64,000 bases of DNA from Zanthoxylum bungeanum. Lineage: Eukaryota > Streptophyta > Magnoliopsida > Sapindales > Rutaceae. Both the position numbers and the translations under genes were made by a program. Shown piece by piece: positions 45,813-56,114 of the stretch (positions within the stretch are counted from its first letter, which is position 1; each line of letters opens with the position of its first letter). The stretch lies in contig SKCR01001811.1 of NCBI GenBank assembly GCA_019454045.1, forward strand, positions 1-64,000, read 5' to 3'. Below the pieces are notes generated by a model. That model saw nothing but the letters and a program-made list of their open reading frames with translations. It was not told the DNA's origin and did no database searches.

Positions 45813-46207
45813 ATCGCTATATTGGTCGGTTGGTAATTATTTTTAAACTGGTTTTAACCTGACCTAATGAGGATACCACCTGGTTGGTCGGTTGATATTT
45901 AATTATTAATTTGATTTAATCAGGATACTGCCTATATGGCTGGTTGGTAAATATCACACGTATTTATATATTATAATAAGGGAGATTTCTAAATTATAAA
46001 TAGTAATGGTAGATTAATCTTACTTTAATTATAATATGGAAATTGTGATTTAATAATATGGATTAAAAGTTGATTCCGCCTTAATGGCTGGTTTTAATTA
46101 TGTAACATAATGTGACACCGCCTATATGGCTGGTCTTTATGTGACAGATAATTACCGCACATATGGCTGGTTTATGGATAAATAATAAGACCACCTTTAT
46201 GGCTGGT
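45813..46207 (+). repeat. Seven bulged-hairpin units in transcribed part of D1 LTR
   Basis: 18-nt units at 45813, 45875, 45927, 46075, 46117, 46154 and 46190. The consensus is ACC-GCC-TATAT-GGC-T-GGT, a 6-bp stem with one bulged base and a 5-nt loop. Variants keep pairing: ACC-ACC-TGGTT-GGT-C-GGT exchanges G-C for A-U, and ACT-GCC uses a G-U pair. The units at 46154 and 46190 pair less well. Confidence 0.7.
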
Positions 46208-46828
46208 TCAAATTAATTAGATAATACTGGCAATTTCCATATTATAATAATTTGAGATTTTAGGTTTCAGCCTTAGATTCAATAGCTCACGATCTTCCTT
46301 GAGGATAAATAGCCCTTTAATAGATTTCCTTAGAGGATAGACATATACCTGTCGGGTGGGGGTAGCCACATTGGGAATTTATTCTTAATGAATCAAGGTA
46401 ATTTTGTTGACATAGGAATATTTTTCAATTGGGTTATACTTGATATATGCGTCTGACCATCGGAAGAGGCTTTTGCATATCATCGTGTTCCAGGTTAACA
46501 AATTAATTTATTACACATAAATAAGAGAATCAATTCATCTTTATAATAATATTGTGTGGAGTCACGACCATAGATCCTTGAGTCTTTTCTTTTATTTTCC
46601 TTAGTATTTTCTTTTGAGTCTGTTTTTTATTTTATTTTGCAAAAACCACATTCAACCAACCAAAAGCAATCAATTCTCTTCTTCCTATAATTAGATACAT
46701 GTAAATAAATAGTATCAATAATTAATAACAACAGTAGGAATTAATACCTCGTGGGATCGATATTTTTATACTATTTGAACGATACGTACGCTTGCGTTAT
46801 ACGTGTGTGTTTACGCCGGTAAAGTTTT

Positions 46829-46846
46829 TGGCGCCGTTGTCGGGGA
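46829..46846 (+). other. Primer binding site of D1 (Asp tRNA type)
   Basis: TGGCGCCGTTGTCGGGGA matches the Athila Asp tRNA site except for one base. Confidence 0.85.
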
Positions 46847-46953
46847 CTTATTTTTCTTTAGTTATTAATTTTGAAGCTATCTAATTTACTTGTATCTAAT
46901 TTTCTTTTATCTGTATTTTTTATTTCCTTATTTTATTTTTTAGGTGATTGAAA

Positions 46954-47931
46954 AATGGAACATTATTGGGAGATTGAAAGATTACGAGCTTTACAAGAAG
47001 ATACACCCCACATCTGGGAGTAACAATCCGATTTTCTGAACCTGTTGTCCAGCCCAAAAATTATCACTGGATGCCAGAACCAAGCAATGCTACATTTGCT
47101 CAACAGAACGCAATGTGGAGATGTGACATATGTAATGGTAACCACCCAAGCGATTATTGCGAGTACAACTACAATCCAGGGTGGCAGAGCTATCAAAATC
47201 ATTCAAGGTACGAAGAGACATCACATTTTCCACCTTATCCATCATCTACCTACGATCTTCATCAACAATCAGAACCATCAGAAGAAGATCAGATGATTGA
47301 CACGCTCAAAGATTGGTTCAAGAAATGAGACGAAGAGTTGGATACGATGCTTGAAACATACCAGAATCAACTCGAAAGTATTCAGAGACAATCAGCATCC
47401 ATTCAGAATATGACAGATCAAATGAGACTATTAACTGAAAACAAGAGCTACATATCTCAAGAACCATTTTCAGATGACACTGATGAAGCCTTCGAGTACC
47501 AATCATTTCACAATGACACCTTAACAGAGGAGGAGGCTGAGTAGTATCAACAACCAGAGGTATCAGTTCAGGAGCCCGAACCAGCAAAGTCTCTATTTGA
47601 TTTTTATTATTCAAATTCTAACTCTGACGAGGACAAAAAAGCTGAGCTGTTTGTACCAATTACACCAACAAAGGAGGATCAAACTTTCAATCCTCAAAAT
47701 GAAGATCTTGGAGCATGCTTTGCAACAATGTTTGAAGAAGATCTTCCTGAACCATCCATTCCAGTCATATCAGAGGATGAAGACCTAAAATCTGACATTT
47801 CTTTACATCCTCAGGTTGACAATTTTGAAGCATGTATTTCACAGATGACAGATGAAGAGCTGAATGCAGAAATTTTCAAATACATTTGTGAAGAAAACGT
47901 GGAGCAAGAAGCAGAGCAAATGGAGGAGTAA
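46954..47931 (+). pseudogene. gag remnant of D1
   Basis: The ATG at 46954 (M-E-H-Y-W-E-I-E-R-L) is followed by TAA after 22 codons and a frameshift. The next frame has W-M-P-E-P-S-N-A-T and a zinc-knuckle-like C-D-I-C-N-G-N-H-P-S-D-Y-C, then Y-N-P-G-W-Q-S-Y-Q-N-H as in Athila gag. A predicted coiled coil and an acidic tail follow in further frames up to 47931. Only the C-terminal part of gag is represented; the capsid core is absent. Confidence 0.75.
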
Positions 47932-48000
47932 TTGTCAGACCAAATTGAAAATCCAGAGCTTTCAGGAGAAACATCATTGTTTTGGGGAGTAAAATTTAGA

Positions 48001-48243
48001 GAAATCACCTAGAAGCTTGACAGAATGAAACTTCCATTCCAAGTCAAGCACCATACAAGACCTCCTGATTTTCTTTCTTTCTTTTCAGGAACCACTGGAG
48101 CAACAAAGGTTAAAAAGGTGGCACAAGGACTGAATGAGACAAAATATTTTTTGCCACTTTACCGTTGGAAGAGACCTTTCAAAAGAAACGCTCATGGGAT
48201 TGTCTTTAATCAGACATCCAAAACGACGCTGAAACCTCATTGA
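48001..48243 (+). pseudogene. Conserved unknown segment of the D family (D1 copy)
   Basis: About 72 codons with K-L-D-R-M, F-Q-V-K-H-H-T-R-P-P-D-F-L-S-F-F and L-P-L-Y-R-W-K-R-P-F. The same segment is in D2 (56114-55722) with about 80 percent identity and no indels, so it was kept when other parts decayed. No family was recognised. The following GGGAGGCAACC resembles the post-pol sequence of Athila elements, so it may be a highly altered end of pol. Confidence 0.55.
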
Positions 48244-48783
48244 CAGATGGATTTCAGTCCCGTCTGGCTGAAGACGGAAAATTTAGCGCTAGTAGGGAGG
48301 CAACCTATGCAATTTGTTGTAATTTTTGTTTCATATTTTGTGTATACATGTTGTAGAGTTCTTAATTTTGTGTGTTATTTTTGTAGGGAAAAGCACAAAC
48401 GGAGCATTTTAAGACAGAAGGAAAACATGAATGATGTTTTGCAATCAGGAAGAAAAGAGCTAATTCATTTGTGATGGCTGAGTAAAGAATTAATTCTTGA
48501 GACGCATCCTAATGAATTTATATTAAGCGAGTGGCGTATTGCGTACACAATTCTGTTGCCTTAATTAATTGCTTTGATTCGCTTTTCTGTTGTAATTATC
48601 TTTATTTTCGTAGACATGATCCAGACTTTTTGACCTTTCACGATTTCTTTTGTTTTGTTTAGCTAACAAACGTCCTATGGAAGATACTAGTGCTATTATT
48701 ACTCACCCTTTTCAGGTACTATAAATTTAGCCCGTCATTGCACCTTTGGAGGCATCCAGATTTGAGAAAGAAATACATAAAAA

Positions 48784-49370
48784 ATGGTAGCCACTTCATG
48801 AAGACGAGTTGAAAACATTTGTGTGTTTTGTGGTAGTAGTGTTGGTGTTAAGCCACAATACGTAGAAGCAGCACAGGAATTGGGTCTAGTCTTAGCTGCA
48901 AGGAATATGCACTTAATATATGGCGGAGGAAATCTTGGACTTATGGGGATCGTTTCAAAGGCTGTACAGGAAAGAGACAGTCACGTTTTGGGAATCATCC
49001 CAAAACCCTTGGCAGAGGAAAATCTTATTGAGCCATCAAACAGAGAGGAACTGATCGTGCCAGGTATGTCCGAGCGATTGGTAGAAATGATTAACCGTGC
49101 TGATGCTTTTATCGCTTTGCCAGGTGGCTTGGGATGTTTAACGTTGATGGATTTTATGATTTTCTTTGTGTGTTTCTTGATGATGCCCGGAGAAATGGGT
49201 TCGTGTCAAAATCTTTGAAAGAACTCCTCTTTACAGCCAGAACTGCTCCGGATCTAATAGACCAACTCATAGCCTATGAACCACAAGTTGACCCTATCCT
49301 TTCAAAGATAAATTGGTCCAAGAATGATAATGGTAAGAGGCGTAGGATTAATCTGGATCTTAACCTTTAA
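48784..49370 (+). pseudogene. Captured LOG-type gene, D1 copy (broken)
   Basis: LOG proteins release active cytokinin bases from riboside 5'-monophosphates in the cytosol; they belong to the Rossmann-fold family once called lysine decarboxylase-like. The copy starts at ATG 48784 and shows V-F-C-G-S-S, then Y-G-G-G-N-L-G-L-M-G (nucleotide-binding loop), I-P-K-P-L, M-S-E-R (the catalytic Arg position) and A-F-I-A-L-P-G-G. A TGA at codon 6, and a deletion of about 70 bp after P-G-G-L-G relative to D2, destroy the gene. The deletion removes the G-T-L-E-E part of the signature P-G-G-x-G-T-x-x-E and shifts the frame. Beyond it the C-terminal part (L-N-V-D-G-F-Y to L-D-L-N-L) is intact in the next frame. 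There are no introns, although plant LOG genes normally have several, so capture was probably through RNA. Confidence 0.85.
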
Positions 49371-50690
49371 TTTCCTATAGATTTTCAGTTAACCAGGTAC
49401 GACCTTCTTAACTCTCATTTTACTGTTTAAGATATTGGGGACAATGTCTCATTTTGGTTTGGGGAGGGAATTAGTTGATCTGTACCTTGTTTTTAGTTTG
49501 TGTGTTATTTTTATTTTTAGTCCAAAATTTTTCGAAAAATACAAAAAAAAATTGAATTTTTTTCAAAAATTACAAAAATATTTTGCGTTTTTATAGTTTT
49601 ATTTTGACTAAAAAGGTGAAATTGGTAAGAGATATCTTAGTAAGGATTTTTCACTCCTGAGATGTATCTCAAACCATTTTTGAAACAAGTTAATTTTGGT
49701 TTATTTCATTTTGAATTATTTAATTTGTAAATTCTCCATAAAATTGACTAAAATGGATCTTCATATGCTCAATTGACAGGTATTATCAACATACATAGAA
49801 ACATACAGACATGAGCTAAAATTGAAAAGTTTGTAATATTCAGTGCTCTCGTTTAATTGGAGGAAGCATCTCAAAAAGCAATGGAGTAAAAAAAAAATCT
49901 GAGATCCGAGTTATTAAGTCTTTAAGGGTGTTTTAACACCTAATGCCCTAAAAGCCAACTGGTTTGGGAGTCACTGGCCCAAAGCTCGCTACATGGATCA
50001 AAGATGCTGCAAAAATATATATATCTGAAGTCTGAGCAATTAAGTCCGTAGGGGTGTCTTAACACCTGGTGCCCTAAAGCCAACTGGTTTGGGAGCCACC
50101 GACCCAACACTCGCTACATAGACGGAAGGTATTGTATATAAATAAAAAACAGAGAAAAATCAAAGAAAAAATCTGAAAAATCCGAAAAATTATTCCATTG
50201 CTGCAAAAAGGTGTGAATTCCGATAAAACTTTAGGACAAAAATATTACTCTCTTATCAACTGCACTTATGACTGTTGTGGGTAAAAATGAGTTAATTAAT
50301 ATTTTGTTGGCTGTGTATATGGAGAATTGTAAATATAATCGGAGAATTTACCTATTCGGTAATTTAGAAAGAAATAAAACAACTAGTAACTTGGAGTAGA
50401 AGTTTCACCTGATTAGTCACTAACATCTTTATTCTCCTTTCGCTTGTCTTTTTTCTTTTGTTTGCATTAGTTTTACTTTCTTTTTACTTTTGTAAAATGT
50501 TTGCGGGTATCATTGTTGTAAACCCTCACGAGACTACAACTCGTCCACTAGGGACACCTAGGGATTTAAAGGCTTGTTACATACGCTAAATGAAACCGTG
50601 ATCCCTACGAAAGTGGCTTAGTTTAATTTTATTATGTTATTTTATTTTTTGTTTTGCTCGAGGACTAGCAAAATGTTAGGTTTGTGGGTG
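49371..50690 (+). other. 3' region of D1 after the LOG-type gene
   Basis: Begins with GATATTGGGGACAATG, typical of Athila 3' regions, and ends with the purine-rich GGTTTGTGGGTG before the 3' LTR. It contains the direct repeats at 49898-50130. No gene is seen. Confidence 0.6.
49898..50130 (+). repeat. Two direct repeats of about 120 bp with internal palindromes
   Basis: Each unit has AGTCTTTAAGGGTGTTTTAA-like sequence forming the palindrome GGGTGTTTTAACACC (second unit GGGTGTCTTAACACC), then GCCAACTGGTTTGGGAG and CTCGCTACAT. The same pair occurs in D2 at 53785-54000 on the minus strand. Confidence 0.8.
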
Positions 50691-51096
50691 TGATGAGTGG
50701 TAAATCTATCACTATTTCCCACTCATTTAACCTAATATTTTGTATAGTTTCTTGAGTTTTGTGAATATTTTGATGTGTTTTGTGTTATTTTATAGATAAA
50801 TAAAGTTCCAGGACATTCTGGAGGTGATTTGGACCAAAACAATGAAAATTGGAAAAAGGGCATTTTCGTAATTTTGGACGCGTCGCGACGCCCAAACCCT
50901 TGACGTCGCGACACCTAACATGCGCCGAGTCCTTGCTAACGTACGCCTGGTCCACGTGTCAGAATCTGAAAAGTTAACTTTGCTAACATGTTTTGTGCCA
51001 CGTGTTACCATCACAGAAGATCTGCTAACGTGTGTCTGCCACGTGTCATCATCCTAAAATGCCGACAATCATCATCTACGCTAAAATGCACATACC
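50691..51096 (+). repeat. 3' LTR of D1, left part
   Basis: Starts TGATGAGTGGTAAATC after the purine tract and is interrupted by D2 after ATACC (51092-51096). Confidence 0.9.
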
Positions 51097-51987
51097 TGAC
51101 CGGCGTAAACACACACGTATAACGCAAGCGCACGTATCGTTCAAGTAGTATAAAAATATCGATCCCACGAGGACTTAATTCCTACTGTTGTTATTAATTA
51201 TTGAATCTATTTAATTACAAATATCTAATTAAAGGGGAGAATGGAATTGATTGCTTGATTGATTTGGTTGATTGAAGATTTGCTAAATAAATAAATAAAA
51301 AGATAAAAGAAAATACTAAGGAAAATAACAGATAAAAAGATATAAGGTTGTGATTTCTTTTAAGTATCATTTAAAAGATGAAGTGATTATTTTATGTTTG
51401 TGTAATAAATCAGTTTACTAACCTGGAACACTAAATTATGTAAAAGCCTCTTCCGATGGTCAACTACAAATACCCAGTATAACCCAATTGAACCATATTC
51501 CTATGTCAACCACATTACCTGGATTCATTAAATCTAAGTTCCAATTATGGCTACCCCCGCCCGACAGGTATATTCCTATCCTGTAAGGAAATCTATTAAA
51601 GGGTTATCTATCCTCAAGGAAGATCGTGGGCTATTAAGTCTAAGGCTAAAACCTAAAATCCCTATGTCTAGTTCATTTTAGATTTACCATTTCAATCTTA
51701 TTGGTGATCAGACAATAAGAAGCATTAAGCTTAAGACTTAATAAGTAAACTTATTAATTACCCAAACTATAAAATAATCTCTTATAAACTATTGATATTA
51801 AAAGTCATCACAACCCCTAGTTAACTAACACATAACTAGGACTAGTAAAAACATAAAAATAAAAGACATAAAATAAAAATACTGAAAAGTAAAATAAAAT
51901 AAAATGTTAAGGTAAAAGGAATTATTTCTACTACTACTTATTTAGATATCTCCCATTAAAATAATATAAAAACTTGTGATTAATATC

Positions 51988-52128
51988 AACCAGCCATAAA
52001 GGCGGAACCAAAATAACCAGCCATAAAGGCGGAACCAAAATAACCAGCCATAAAGGCGGAACCAAAATAACCAGCCATAAAGGCGGAATATATGTTTTAT
52101 TATTCACCGACCAATCTGGCGGTATCCT
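51988..52128 (-). repeat. Hairpin units in D2 3' LTR
   Basis: Four tandem 27-bp units with sense CCGCC-TTTAT-GGC-T-GG, plus a fifth, ACC-GCC-AGATT-GGT-C-GGT, at 52111-52128. Compared with LTR H the units have become a true tandem array. An identical set is in the partner LTR at 57954-58095. Confidence 0.8.
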
Positions 52129-52514
52129 GATTAAGTCCAATTTAAATAGTAAATATATTATTTTAAGGGAGATTAATCTAAATAGTAATAGTAAAAGAAA
52201 TTACCTTTCACCCGAACATAAAGAAATTACCGCATCACGGTAAATAGTAAAAACTGTAAAAAGTAAAAAGTAAATAGTAAAAACTGTAAAAGAAAGTAAA
52301 AAGTAAAAATTAAATTACTATTATTACAAAAAGTAATTAAAATTATTTACAAAACTTAAAAAAGTAAAAACTAAAGACTTTTAGAGAGAGAAACTCTCTC
52401 TTTAGAAGGAGTTGAAGAGAGAGGATGGGATACAAATTTCTGAAATCGGGTTCTGAATTTATAGGCTTCAATGGGGTGCGCGCGTCGCGCCGCGCGGCCA
52501 GCGTCGCGACGCGC

Positions 52515-52910
52515 GCTACAGTGACACGTGTCACTTGCTGGTTCGTTGACTCAGATCTGATCCGCTGACGTGGCACTGTTCATGACGTCATCGCTTACGT
52601 CATGCTGACGTGTCAACTGTTCATGACGTCATTGCTTGCGTCATGGTGATGAGGTGGAAGGTGACGTGGCGACACGTGGGGCGGCGGCCGTCCGACGAAT
52701 GAGATGTTGACACGTGGCGCGCTGTGATTGGCTGATGATGACGTGGCACGTTGACTCGGTTGACTTGCTGACGTGGCTGCTGATGTGGACGATGATGTGG
52801 CGACACGTGCATGACACGTGAGGCGGTGGCCGTCCAAGCAATGAGATCTTGACACGTGGCACGGCGCACGTTAGCATCTCCGTTGTGATGGTGACACGTG
52901 GCAGGCGCAT
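52515..52910 (-). promoter_or_regulatory. ACGT-core array of D2 LTR
   Basis: At least twelve ACGT cores in 400 bp, either CACGTG (GACACGTGGC, GACACGTGTC) or TGACGTGGC/TGACGTCA types. This combines G-box/ABRE and TGACG-like motifs. It is the densest array in the window and is duplicated in the 5' LTR at about 58480-58865. Confidence 0.72.
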
Positions 52911-53207
52911 GTTAGCAAAGTCAACTTTTCTCAGATTCTGATTTTGTGGACCCAGCGTATTTTAGCAATTTCGGCGCAGGCTGGGCGTCGCGGCGCGCAA
53001 GGCTCCAGAGTCGCGACGCGCAGAAGAAGGAATTTTTCCTGTTGACACATTTTTGACCGGTTTTGTCCCAAATTGCCTCCAGTGCTGTCCAAACTATATT
53101 TATCTGCAAAATAACAACAAACACATCAAAACGTTCATAAAACTCGAGAAATAATACAAAACATTAGGTCAAATGAGTGGGAATAGTGGTATAAATACCA
53201 CTCATCA

Positions 53208-54000
53208 CACCCCCAACCTAACATTTTGCTAGTCCTCGAGCAAAACAGAAAATAAAATAAAATAAACTTTAACTAAGCCACTTTCGTAGGGATCACGATT
53301 GCATTTAGCGTATGCAACAAGCCTTTAAACCCCTAGGTGTCCCTAGTGGACGAGTGTAGTCTCGTGAGGGTTTACAGCAATGATACCCACAAACATTTTA
53401 CAAAAGTAAAAAGTTAGTTAAAACTAATGCATACAAAAGCAAAAAGACAAGCGAAAAAGAGAATAAAGAAAGTTAGTGACTAATCAGGTGAAAATTCTAC
53501 TCCAAGTTACTAGTTGTTTTGTTTCTTTCTAAATTACCGAATAAGTAAATTCTCCGATTATTTTTACCATTCTTCATATACACAGCCAACAAAATATTAA
53601 TCAACTCATTTTTGCCCACAACAGTCATAAGTGCAGTTGATAAGAGAGTAATATTTTTGTCCTAAAGTTCTATCAGATTTCACATCTTTTTGTAGCAATG
53701 GAATAATTTTCTGATTTTTCTGATTTTTTCTTTGATTTTTTCTCTATTTTTTTATTTATATACAATATCATCTGTCTATGTAGCGAGCTTTGGGTCGGTG
53801 GCTCCCAAACCAGTTGGCTTTAGGGCACCAGGTGTTAAGACACCCCTACGAACTTAATTACTCAGACTTCAGATAATATATTTTTTGCCAGCATCTTTGA
53901 TCCATGTAACGAGCTTTGGGCCAGTGACTCCCAAACCAGTTGGTTTTAGGGCACTAGGTGTTAAAACACCCTTACAGACTTAATAACTCGGATCTCGGAC

Positions 54001-54036
<36 letters not shown>

Positions 54037-54550
54037 CCATCACTATTTAGAGATGCTTCTTCCAATTAAACTATAGCACGGAATATACAAACTTTTCAAT
54101 TTTAGCTCATGACTGATGTATGTTTCCATGTAAGTCATAATACCTGTCAACTGAATATATGAAGATTCATTTTAGTCAGATTTATGGAGAATTCACAAAT
54201 TAAATAATTTAAAAGGAAATAAACAAAAATTAACTTGTTTTGAAATAAATGGTTTGAGATACGTATCAGGAGTGAGAACTCCTTACTCAGCTACCTTTCA
54301 CCAATTTCACCTTTTTAGTCAAAATAAAACAAAAATGCAAAATATTTTTGTAATTTTTGAAAATTTTTCAATTTTTTTGTATTTTTCGAAAAATTTTTGG
54401 ACTAAAAATAAAAACAACATACAAACTAAAAATAAGGTACTAATCAACTAAATTCCTCCCCCAAACCTAAATGAGACATTGTCCCCAATGTCTTAAACAG
54501 TAAAAGGAGAGTTAGAAGGTTGTACCTGGTTAGCTGAAATCTACAGGAAA
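53208..54550 (-). other. 3' region of D2
   Basis: Collinear with the D1 region 49371-50690, including the purine tract next to the LTR (plus strand CACCCCCAACC) and the paired repeats at 53785-54000. A T run at 54001-54033 interrupts the second repeat boundary. No gene is seen. Confidence 0.6.
54001..54033. repeat. Poly-T run
   Basis: 33 consecutive T (a poly-A run in the sense of D2). In D1 the matching place is a short A run, so this is probably local slippage. Confidence 0.9.
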
Positions 54551-55205
54551 TTAAAGGTTAAGATCCAGATTAATTCGACGCCTCTTACCACGATCGTCCT
54601 CAGACCAATTTATTTTTGATAGGATAGGGGTCAACTTGTGGTTCATAGGCTATGAGTTGGTCTATCAGATCCGGAGCAAGTCTGGCAGTGAAGAGGAGAT
54701 CTTTCATAGGTTTTGACACGAACCCATTTCTCCGAGCATCATCAAGAAACACACAAAGAAAATCATAAAATCCATCAACGTTGAGTAGTCCAATTGGTTT
54801 CTAGTGTATGTTCAGGTTCGCCCAAGATAGAACTATAAAAATTTCCTCCAATGTACCCAATCCACCTGGTAAAGCAATAAAAGCATCAGCACGGTTAATC
54901 ATTTCTACCAAACGTTCAGACATACCTGATACAATCAGTTCCTCTCCGTTTGATGATCCAATAAGATTTGCATCTGCCAAGGGTTTTGGGACGATTCCCA
55001 AAACGTGACTGCCTCCTTCCTGTACGGCTTTTGAAACGATCCCCATAAGTCCGAGATTTCCTCCGCCATATATTAGGTGCATATTTCTTGCAGCTAAAAC
55101 TCGACCCAATTCCCGTGCTGCTTCTATGTATTGTGGTTTAGTACCAACAGTACTACCACAAAACACACAAATGTTTTCAACTCGTCTTCTTGAAGTGGCT
55201 TCCAT
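54551..55205 (-). pseudogene. Captured LOG-type gene, D2 copy (nearly intact)
   Basis: ATG at 55205, about 217 codons to the TAA at 54553, the usual LOG length. Motifs in order: V-F-C-G-S-T, Y-G-G-G-N-L-G-L-M-G, V-P-K-P-L, M-S-E-R, A-F-I-A-L-P-G-G-L-G-T-L-E-E (full signature with the Glu), W-A-N-L-N-I-H, K-P-I-G-L-L-N-V-D-G. Two defects are seen: a TAG at 54801-54803 between N-I-H and K-P-I-G, and one extra C near 54626 that shifts the last 25 codons. It contains no introns. The gene is in sense orientation within D2. The exact LOG subfamily was not determined, and enzyme activity of the family may vary. Confidence 0.88.
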
Positions 55206-55721
55206 TTTTTATGTATTTCTTTTTCAAATCAGGATGCCTTCAAAAGTGCAATGACGGGCTGAATTTATAGTACCTGAAAAAGGGTGAGTAATAATAGCAG
55301 AAGTATCTTCCAGAGGACGTTTGTTAGCTAAACAACAAAACAAATCGTGAAAGGTCAAAAAGTCTGGATCCTGTCTACGAAAATAAAAATAATTACAACA
55401 GAAAAGCGAATCAAAGCAATAATTAAGGTAACGGAATTGTGTACGCAATACGCCACTCGCTTAGTATAAATTCATTAGAATGAGTCTCAAGATTTCATTC
55501 TTTATTCAGCCATCGCTAATGAATTGTCTTATATTTGCTTGCCAAACACAATTCCTTCTGTCTTAAAATGCTTCGTTTTGTGCCTTTCCCTACAAAAATA
55601 ACACACAAAATTAAAAAGTTCACACAAAACATGAAAAAAATAATTACAACAAATTGCATGGGTTGCCTCCCTGCTAGCGCTAATTTTTCGTCTTCAGCCA
55701 GACGTGACTGAAATATATTTG
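55206..55721 (-). other. Spacer upstream of the D2 LOG-type gene
   Basis: Aligns with D1 48244-48783. A short frame shared by both (N-K-R-P-x-E-D-T-x-A-I-I-T-H-P-F) could be part of the captured transcript leader or of the element; no family was recognised. Confidence 0.45.
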
Positions 55722-56114
55722 TCAAGGAGGTTTCAATGTCGTTTTGGATGTCCGATTAAGGACAATCCCGTGAGCGTTGCTTTTGAAGGGTCTCTTCCAA
55801 CGGTAAAGTGGCAAAAGGAGTTTTGTCTCATTCAGTGCTCGTGCCACCTTTTTAATCTTTATTGCTCCAGTGGTTCCTGAAAAGAAAGAAAGAAAATCAG
55901 GAGGTCTCGTATGATGCTTGACTTGGAATGGAAATTCCATTCTGTCAAGCTTCTGGGTGATATCTTTGATTTGTACTCCCCAACACAGCGATGTTTTTCC
56001 TGAATGCTCTAGATCTTTATTAAGGTCAGACATTTGCTCCTCCATTTGCTCTCTGCTTTTTGCTCCACCTTTTCTTCGCAGATGTATTTGAAAATTTCTG
56101 TATTCAGCTCTCAT
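55722..56114 (-). pseudogene. Conserved unknown segment of the D family (D2 copy)
   Basis: An open frame of up to 130 codons, with the R-P-P-D-F-L-S-F-F and L-P-L-Y-R-W-K-R-P-F segment in its C-terminal half and a charged, Glu/Lys-rich N-terminal half. It ends just before the GGGAGGCAACC sequence. The function is unknown. Confidence 0.55.

Larger units (their letters stand above)
45027..46822 (+). repeat. 5' LTR of element D1
   Basis: Begins TCAGGAGTGG where the family start is TGATGAGTGG, and ends GCCGGTAA where the family end is GCCGGTCA, so both termini have point changes. The order inside is: GC-rich palindromes, ACGT-core array, TATA box, then hairpin units. Relative to this copy the 3' LTR lacks about 430 bp of the hairpin part. 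Confidence 0.88.
51097..53207 (-). repeat. 3' LTR of D2
   Basis: Sense TGATGAGTGGTATTTATACC...TTTACGCCGGTCA (2111 bp). It contains the ACGT array at 52515-52910, the TATA context GCCTATAAATTC (minus, about 52455-52466) and hairpin units at 51988-52128. Confidence 0.93.

Noticed and set aside
48784..49370. Bacterial origin or contamination for the LOG-type gene
   Set aside because: It lies inside a plant LTR element with target duplication, in two copies, and plants have this gene family; capture of a host transcript is simpler.
55224..55448. Separate 74-codon gene upstream of the D2 LOG-type gene
   Set aside because: The frame starts without ATG and the D1 counterpart is interrupted; only a short part is shared, so it is noted as spacer.
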